From Eutrigla gurnardus (taxonomy: Eukaryota; Chordata; Actinopteri; Perciformes; Triglidae), in NCBI GenBank assembly GCA_963514095.1, contig OY741271.1, positions 1 to 64,000 on the forward strand: a DNA stretch of 64,000 bases. Direction: 5' to 3'. A model generated the notes under the pieces. That model saw only the letters and a list, made by a program, of their open reading frames with translations, was not told where the DNA came from and searched no databases. The translations under genes and the position numbers were made by a program. Shown in pieces: positions 57,773 to 64,000 of this stretch (positions within the stretch are counted from its first letter, which is position 1; every line of letters begins with the position of its first letter).

Positions 57773-58132
57773 AGAATTCTGAAAAATATCTGTTTCTCTT
57801 CTCCAACTACCGGACCTGAACACCTTGCATGGCGGGCCCGGCTGGAGAGGAGAGCAGTGACGGGGTCCGAACGAAGGAGGAATCTGAGGCATCAAAAAGA
57901 AATTAGGTAGAGTATTAACTGAATCAGATAAAAAAAAGGTTTGCTCAATATATACAAAAAAAAAAAAAAAATTCCTGAGTGAGGGTTGTTTCCACCATTC
58001 GGTAAAACATCCGAGATCTAGAATCTCGAAGACTGTGTTTGTAACCAGTAGTGCAGCTAGGTTTAAAGTCCGTGGGTTTGACGCCCGAAAAGCGCAGTGG
58101 AGCTGCCAAGGATTGCTAGGTTTAAAGTGTAG
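57773..58132. other. Unassigned spacer
   Basis: Contains a long A run (57957-57972) and a duplicated ctaggtttaaagt (about 58056 and 58108). No gene or RNA is supported. Confidence 0.5.
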
Positions 58133-58893
58133 GTCCGGAGTGAAATGGACCCTAGGTAATTTCCACCAAGACCTCCAGCCAAACACCCCCTCGGAAGCAT
58201 TTTTAGCGATGGTCAGCAGTGGTCAAGATAGGGCGATCAGCCGAACGGCTTCATAATAGCGCTATGGTACTTAGAGTATATCTCGTAAATTTCCCCACTT
58301 ATAATGCATGGAATGTTACCAAACTTCTGCAGTAGTACACATAGGGTCTCTACTCACAAAACGAGGCATTTTAAAGTTTGTAAGTACATCAGGAGTTTAT
58401 TTAAAGAGAACACTTGCCTGATAGCTTCTACTGCTAAAGCTACGCTGTTTGCGTAGACGGCACAGTGTTTACACAGCTTCTTCTTCGTTGGTGATTAATG
58501 GCAGTCGGCGTACACCTGGCTGTTTCCGTGACGCCAGTTTCACGCGAGAGTATGAAAAGATTTCGCTTAATTTTTTTTCTTCATAAATGCTTATATTATC
58601 AGGTCGACAAGTGTTGACATGATAATACAAGCATTTATAAAAAATCGGCAAAACTTTTTCATATGCTGGCGTGAAACTCGCGTCACGGAAACAGCCAGGT
58701 ATACGCCGACTGCCATTAAACACCAACGAAGAAGAAGCTGTGTAAACACGGTGCTGTCTACGCAAACAGCGTAGCTTTAGCAGTAGAAGCTATCAGGCAA
58801 GTGTAAATAAACTCCTGATGTACATGTACCTTTTAAAGTTTGTAAGTTTGTAAGTTTACAAACTTTAAAATGCCTCGTTTTGTGAGTACAGAC
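58133..58893. repeat. Palindromic repeat, copy B (long inverted repeat)
   Basis: 58317-58893 folds on itself around a centre near 58605 (gtcgacaagtgttgac). Arm landmarks appear in both orientations: gcattttaaagtttgtaag at the left and cttacaaactttaaaatgc at the right, ctacgctgtttgcgtag and ctacgcaaacagcgtag, and gtggctt/gaag-type tgtttacacagcttcttctt against gaagaagaagctgtgtaaac. The flank 58133-58316 also matches the other copy (42934-43170, reverse complement). The right arm is cut at 58893 by a hAT element. GTAAG at 58380-58384 is the unoccupied target of the Ty3 element found at 38102. Confidence 0.85.
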
Positions 58894-59421
58894 TAGGGTT
58901 GCACAAAAAATCGTTAAAAAATCGCGATCTCGATTCACATATACACGTGATCTCATTTCTACACACAGCGATTCTGAAGCATTTTATATCTCGAGCTGCA
59001 TCACAAATGCTCCTATTTCCTTCCGGATTTTTTGAAGCGCCCCCAAACGCAGCACTGCCGCTGCCTCCTCCCTCAACCTATGGTAAAGCGTCTTTACAAC
59101 ACGTGATTCAGTGGAAGAAGCCGCCTGTAGTTGAGTGTTTGGAAAGAGTGAAGGTACGTGTCCACAGGCAGCGGTGTTTCCCCGCGTCCCGTTCATTGCG
59201 CCGGGCTCGACTCGCCGCCTCGGGAACGCTCGCGAAAATCTTCTAAACTGAATGTTGTCGATCTAAAATAAAGACAGATTCAGCAACTGCATAGCTTATT
59301 TCTCGCTTAAAATGTTTTCAGAAACACCTTTCGTTGAACTATTTCCGTTGGTCTGCGTGAACTCCGGAGCAGACAGGACAGCTGTGAAAGCATTCGTCCA
59401 ATCAGGTGCAGCCATGAACTG

Positions 59422-60451
59422 CAGTGTTTCCCCTACCATTGTACAGGCCTGGCGGGGCCACCAGTCCAAGGAGACCTACCGCCAGGCCAAAAAAAAAATC
59501 AATACGCCAAAAATAAGCCACCTATCAATTCATTCATGAATCAATAATAATTTACATTAGGAGCGCCTCTACGCAGCACAGTAGACTTGCTCCGCAAGAC
59601 GCGCGGCCGCAACAATCCTCGCTGCGCGCTCCCGCTACGTTCTTCTTTGTGTACTTTACGCGCTGATGAGGTGCCGGAACCGGACTGGTGCATTTATAAG
59701 AAAAATGCCGCTGTGTGTCTCCGTCCAAAATCCGCTTTCCTCGCGCTGCCTGCTCGCACAGATCCGCTTGTGCGCACAGTCGCTGATGCAGGTCGAGTGT
59801 TGTCGAGAAATATATGCAGAGACGGCGCTGTGTAGGCGTGTGTAGTATTAGGACGTGTACAACCGGCTAACGGACCAAAGCCCGTTTGGGCTGGAGCAGT
59901 GTGAATGCAAAGCCGCGGAGGACCCCCCGGGGGCAATCGTGCTGAGGCACGCTACTGATCGCGCCCTTAGGCAGCCTATGTTAATAAAATAAGGATTGTT
60001 TTGTGATAAGCTGTGGAACTCTGAGTTAACCTATTTCTACCTGAATTTCTATGAACTATTAGGCTGTTGAGTAAACCTATAACTTATTTTACTTGATAAA
60101 ATAAGACAATATATGCACTCATATGTCCTTATAGTGTTTTACAGTATCTGTAGCTATTAATGTTATGCTCCTCATTTTCAAGCCATATTTTTCCGGCCCC
60201 TAATTTTGGATAATTTCCATCAACCGGCACCTTAATAAGTCACTCTCTCCTTGAATCCTTGAAAACCTTGAATACACTCTGGTTGAACAAAAATGTTGAA
60301 TGCAAATATAATAATTGCAGAATTGCAGACTGCTTGCTGTGCCACCTGACTTAATCCAACTGCACCAATACACCATCCCACGCATCTCGTCTGTTTAGGG
60401 TTTTTTCGGTGGGTACCACCGGGCCTGAAAAAAATTCTAGGGGAAACGCTG
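59422..60451. mobile_element. 1030-bp hAT-like element nested in the hAT element
   Basis: Starts cagtgtttcccctacc and ends ctaggggaaacgctg, the CAGTGTTTCCC-type ends of hAT-Tip100/Zaphod-like elements. The subterminal sequences caggcctggcggggccacc and ggtaccaccgggcctg are also inverted. It is flanked by AACTG on both sides (59417-59421 and 60452-60456), a 5-bp duplication where 8 bp is usual; 5-bp hAT groups are known. No coding region is seen, so it is non-autonomous. Confidence 0.8.
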
Positions 60452-60794
60452 AACTGTGCGCGTGATTGTATGAAGGAGAGCGCCTGTCAATCATCCTCTA
60501 GTGGCAGCCCGCCAAGCGTGCAATACTGGGAAGCGGCGCGTCCACTCGCGTTTAAAATCACCCCTGTGGACACGTACCTTCAGAGTGAAAGCGGAGGAAA
60601 GTCAGCGCCGGTAAGGAAGGTTGAGTGGATGGCGACGAAAACCCAGGCGGTAGTGGTGAGAGTCACCCATCCACCCGAACCGACCTCGTGCCCAAAAAAG
60701 GTTTGCATTCGGTGGTGTGGAGGTGGCCCTGATAAACACTGTACAACATGAGGGATTTCGGAAGATGATAAACACTCACAACAAACGGTACTAG

Positions 60795-61097
60795 ATGCCC
60801 TCTCGGAACTACTTTTCAAACATTGCGCTCCCGAACATGTACAATAAGCAGCGGGCAGTGGTCAAGGCAGAATTGTGGGAAATCGATCATTTTCCCGCTA
60901 CATCTGATTTATGGTCCAGTCGGACCATCGAGCCGTATTTGAGCCTGACGGTTCATTTTTTTTGTAAAAATTACTTATCTTCCAATGATAGAACTACTAC
61001 TATGCCTCTGCCAAAGCAACAAACGCTTTTTTGTTTTGTTAAAGTTCATCAGTGCAATAAACATTTTGTGGAAAAAAATTGTGCAAGAGAATCGTGA
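60795..61097 (+). pseudogene. hAT transposase remnant (ZBED-like)
   Basis: 100 codons. The run VKAELWEIDHFPATSDLWSS followed by RTIEPYLSLTVHFF is the first conserved block of the hAT transposase catalytic domain as in ZBED proteins (first acidic residue in DLWSS). Everything after VHFF is unrelated, so the catalytic and dimerisation domains are lost. It lies next to the right end of the element and is clearly a deletion derivative. Confidence 0.8.
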
Positions 61098-61160
61098 TCT
61101 CAATTCTAAGCAAAAAAATCGTGATTCACATTTTTTCCAGAATCGTGCAGCCCTAACCCA

Positions 61161-63240
61161 GACTCACAGTTTCGGTTTACATTTCAATACAGAGGAAAAA
61201 TATACACTTACACAAGGATCCCTCAGGGATATTGTGAAAGTCCTACCATTTTCTTGCAGGCAATGTCATCAAATCTAGCCAAATTTAACCCACCAAAACA
61301 AAGTCAAATTCTGTTGTATGTTGATGATATTTTGATAGCTTCAAAAACTCAAGCTGACTATAAAACAGACACTCTGGTGCTGCTGAAGTTTTTAGCTGAA
61401 CAAGGTCACAAAGCAAGTAGAAACAAACTCCAGTTATGGAAACAAACGGTGAAGTATTTGGGTTTCAAAATATCTCAGGAAGGAAAACATCTCGATGACA
61501 AACGCAAAGAAGCTATTCTGCAAGCTCCAAAAACAAAAAAGCAAATGATGTCATTCTTAGGCATGACAGGCTTTTGCAGGCAATGGATTGCTAATTACGC
61601 TGAATTAGCACAACCACTGCAGAGTATAATCTATGATCAACCTATGGCAGCCGGGGATAATATTATTTGGACACAGGAGTCAGAACAATCCTTCAAACAC
61701 CTGAAACAGGTTTTAGTGAGCACATCAGTATTAGCACTCCCAGACTACAAAAAACCTTTCATCCAAACATATGACGCGAGACAAGGATTCATGACCAGCG
61801 TTCTAACACAGCCTTTTGGACAAAAACTACGACCGATAGCTTATTACTCTTCTTAACTTGATCCCATAGCAAGAGCTATGCCTCTATGCTTGCAGGCAGT
61901 GCAGGCAGCAGCTATTGCTGTACAAAGTTCAGCTTCACTCGTGTTATTTTATCCATTGACATTGAAGGTTTCACATGTGGTTTCTGTACTTCTGATGCAA
62001 AACAAAGTAGCTTTCATGTCACCAGCACGGCATCTCAATTGTATGACAATACTAATGGCGCAGCCACATTTGAAGATCGAACGCTGCAACACATTGAATC
62101 CATCCACACTTTTACCACACGAACAGGACAGTGATAGACCTGACTGCTTAGCTAAAACTGAGGATATTGTTTTACCGAGAGCAGACCTGACTGATATACC
62201 ACTCACACATCCAGACATAACAATGTTTCTCAGCACAGGCAGCAGAGATAGTAGCTTTGACGGAGGCATGTAGATTGGGGGAAGGGAAAGCTATCACAGT
62301 CTACACAGATAGCCAGTATGCATTTCTTCACACTGCATGTTTTTGCACAACAGTGGAAAAACAGAGGCATGGTAACATCTACAGGCAAAGCTATTCAACA
62401 CAAAGATTTGATACTAACTTTATTGGATGCTATTCTCCTACCAAAAGCAGTTGCAGTCTGTCAATGCGCAGCACACACTACCGGGACTGATCCAGTTTCA
62501 CGAGGAAACCGCAAAGCAGACGAAGAAGCTAAACGCGCAGCAACAGAGGTTCAGATGTTCAGATCACATTTTTGTAGCCGATAGCCCATCCATCTTAAAA
62601 AAACTCTATAGATTTGCAGCTATTTTGAGCCATGGAATTACACATGTCTCAACAGGAGGGATGGTGGCAATGATAGGTAAATGTTTTACAACATATGGAT
62701 TCCAAAATTACTCTAAACATTTTTGTGCATCCTGTTTGATTTGCTCCAAGCACAACTCGCAAGGAAGAATGAGACCTAAAAGGAGGAGCATTCCCGAAAG
62801 CTGAATATCCTTTCCAAACAATATGCATGGACTTCATCGAACTAGACAAATCAGAGGGGAAGAAATACTTTCTAGTAATAGTAGATATGTTTTCAAAATG
62901 GATTGAAATCACACCAACAGCAACAAACAACGCTATAATGGTAGCAAAAATCCTTGCTACTATTATTGCACCAAGATTCGGATTCCCAGAAACAATTTAC
63001 TGTGAAAACGGTCCACATTTCAGGAACCAAGTCATTGCTGAATTATCAGAAATTTTTAACATTCAACAAAAAGTTTCATTGCAGTTATTATTGGTATCAC
63101 TGGTCATCTCCTCGCTGGGAAGGTCCATATCAGGTTCTGCTATCTACACCGACAGCAGTCCACATCGCTGACAGAGGAACGTGGGTTCATCTGACACACT
63201 GTAAGAGAGCACACAGCACTCCGGAGGGGACAGATAAGTA
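61161..63240 (+). pseudogene. pol: Retroviral pol remnant: RT, RNase H, integrase
   Basis: 61254-61856: reverse transcriptase palm with YVDD (61317-61328), then thumb and connection (KYLGFKIS, GFCRQWI). RNase H: a YTDSQYAF segment near 62300-62320, with stops and shifts around it (61856, 62275). Integrase: an HHCC-type zinc domain near 62635-62755 (CASCLICSKHN), and the core with MDFIEL (first Asp) at 62827. The second catalytic Asp is replaced by Glu (CENGPHF, near 63000), and a deletion after about 63075 removes the region of the third acidic residue. A GPYQVLL-type C-terminal module follows at about 63115 in another frame. Plainly inactive. Confidence 0.88.
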
Positions 63241-63253
63241 AAAGCACCACACC

Positions 63254-64000
63254 ATGGCCGACAGACCATGGAATCCATACCAAAGGACGGGATGCGGTAT
63301 GAGAGGAACATTATGTCTAATCAGTCTGGTAGCAGTGATAGTGGTAGTTCCAATACTCTGGGTACACGAACTTCAGTCTCAACAATCGAATGGCAACAAC
63401 AATCGCACCGCAGCTGAATCACTGATTGTAAATTCGACACTAGCCAATACAATGCTAGCTAATTCAACACCAGCCAAATTAAGAGCTAAAAGAGAAATTG
63501 GACCGCAAATTGTATAACTTTGTGTCTCTACCCACTGACAGGAACTGCACCACTGTACACCAATTGTTTCCCCCTGTGCCAACTCACACGCGCCCACCCT
63601 GGTTTGAGCCATATGACGGCAACTACACCTGTCTGTCTAGAGAAGAAGGTACGGTTAGTGTAGGAACTTTGGCTCCCTGTAATCTAACCCTGAAGTTATC
63701 AGCAGGAGACTGGGGTGTGCAGGATGCGTGGGTGAGAAGACAACTTGTGACCAGGGCGGACATCTGGTGGTTCTGTGGTGGTAAGACACTTAGACCAATG
63801 TTAACAATTGATTGGATTAACTATTTGTATTATTTGTATTATAATCAACATCAATTAGACCAGAGACAGCATCAAGGGGTTATCTATACAATTAGATAGG
63901 ACTAGTCTCATGGCATGGCAGAAACGGCTGGCGCTGGACATGCTGCTGGCCGCGAAGGGAGGCGTGTGTAAGATGTTTGGGGATATGTGTTGCACTTTCA
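63254..64000 (+). pseudogene. env: Retroviral envelope remnant, partial at window end
   Basis: 63254-63517 encodes a leader with a hydrophobic segment (residues about 19-41) and N-glycosylation sites, ending in a basic KREI stretch. A shifted frame, 63498-63899, gives a short surface-subunit-like piece with several Cys and a Trp-rich segment, then a stop. In another frame 63900-64000 carries the start of a transmembrane subunit with CX6CC (63967-63993). Only about 215 codons separate the leader from the CX6CC region, much shorter than usual, so the surface subunit and fusion region carry an internal deletion. The gene runs off the window. Confidence 0.8.

Larger units (their letters stand above)
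58894..61155 (+). mobile_element. hAT element with transposase remnant, 2262 bp
   Basis: Inverted ends are tagggttgcac at the left and gtgcagcccta at the right, with further matching subterminal sequence (aaaaaatcg.. and ..cgatt) of a type common in fish hAT elements. The flanking octamers gtacagac and acccagac agree at five of eight bases, so the 8-bp duplication is only tentative. A transposase fragment lies near the right end. A smaller TIR element (59422-60451) is nested inside. Confidence 0.75.
61156..64000 (+). mobile_element. Endogenous retrovirus fragment (pol-env), decayed
   Basis: Partial reverse transcriptase, RNase H, integrase and envelope lie in order on the plus strand; env overlaps the window end. 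gag, protease and the front of pol are absent: the retroviral sequence begins right after the hAT element. The integrase C-terminal GPY module and a CX6CC transmembrane subunit point to a gamma/epsilon-like retrovirus of fish. All frames are broken by shifts, stops or deletions. No LTR is certain; a candidate lies at 57395-57772. Confidence 0.88.

Noticed and set aside
58020..58130. tRNA- or SINE-like segment (gggtttgacgccc)
   Set aside because: One T-loop-like stretch only; no matching A box or cloverleaf could be made.
59587..59936. 80-codon frames in the nested hAT-like element
   Set aside because: They are opposite-strand overlaps in GC-rich sequence without any transposase motif.

Overview
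The window looks like heterochromatic, repeat-rich DNA from a teleost fish, possibly pericentromeric. I found no intact host gene. The fish assignment is an inference from the mix of repeats: an L1/Tx1-group LINE, PIF/Harbinger and hAT elements and their short derivatives, a Ty3/gypsy element with K02A2.6-like pol, a gamma/epsilon-like endogenous retrovirus, and the short repeats containing 'gcgccacctactgg' that are common in teleosts. No species can be named from sequence alone.

Layout. (1) 1-29421 is a head-to-tail satellite of about 266-268 bp per monomer. Its left edge lies outside the window. Monomers at 1-19860 are very alike. From 19861 they change subtype, and from about 26741 a third subtype continues to the right edge. 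Higher-order repeats of about 802, 1594, 1715 and 3164 bp are visible. A 644-bp element with terminal inverted repeats (TA target duplication) sits in one monomer and was copied together with its flanking monomers, giving two copies 1715 bp apart. (2) 29440-29607 holds three hairpin-forming 60-bp repeats. (3) 29631-37842 is three tandem non-coding units of 2.5-2.9 kb. (4) 37843-43170 is a palindromic repeat split by a young 4827-bp Ty3/gypsy element on the minus strand, with 211-bp LTRs that differ at one base and the target duplication CTTAC. (5) 44100-48460 carries a broken two-exon gene for an unclassified, probably DDE-type transposase, with a Harbinger-like MITE inside exon 2. (6) 48590-56852 is a near full-length but dead L1/Tx1-group LINE. 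Three other DNA transposons are nested in it, including a Harbinger element with a transposase fragment and an opposite-strand SANT/Myb-like reading frame. (7) 57395-58893 holds a possible LTR and a second copy of the palindromic repeat. That copy preserves the empty site of the Ty3 insertion. (8) 58894-61155 is a hAT element with a transposase remnant and a second hAT-like element nested in it. (9) 61156-64000 is a decayed endogenous retrovirus (pol then env) that runs off the window.

How the parts relate. The window is mostly a stratigraphy of insertions. Target duplications date them relative to one another: the Harbinger-type elements are younger than the LINE and than the unclassified transposase gene; the nested hAT-like element is younger than its host hAT; the Ty3 element is younger than the palindromic repeat; and the satellite duplication is younger than the TA element. 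All large coding regions carry frameshifts, stops or deletions except gag of the Ty3 element and possibly the short LINE ORF1, which appears 5'-shortened. The most novel-looking item is the unclassified transposase-like gene at 44471-47458, with a visible D-81-D-32-E pattern.
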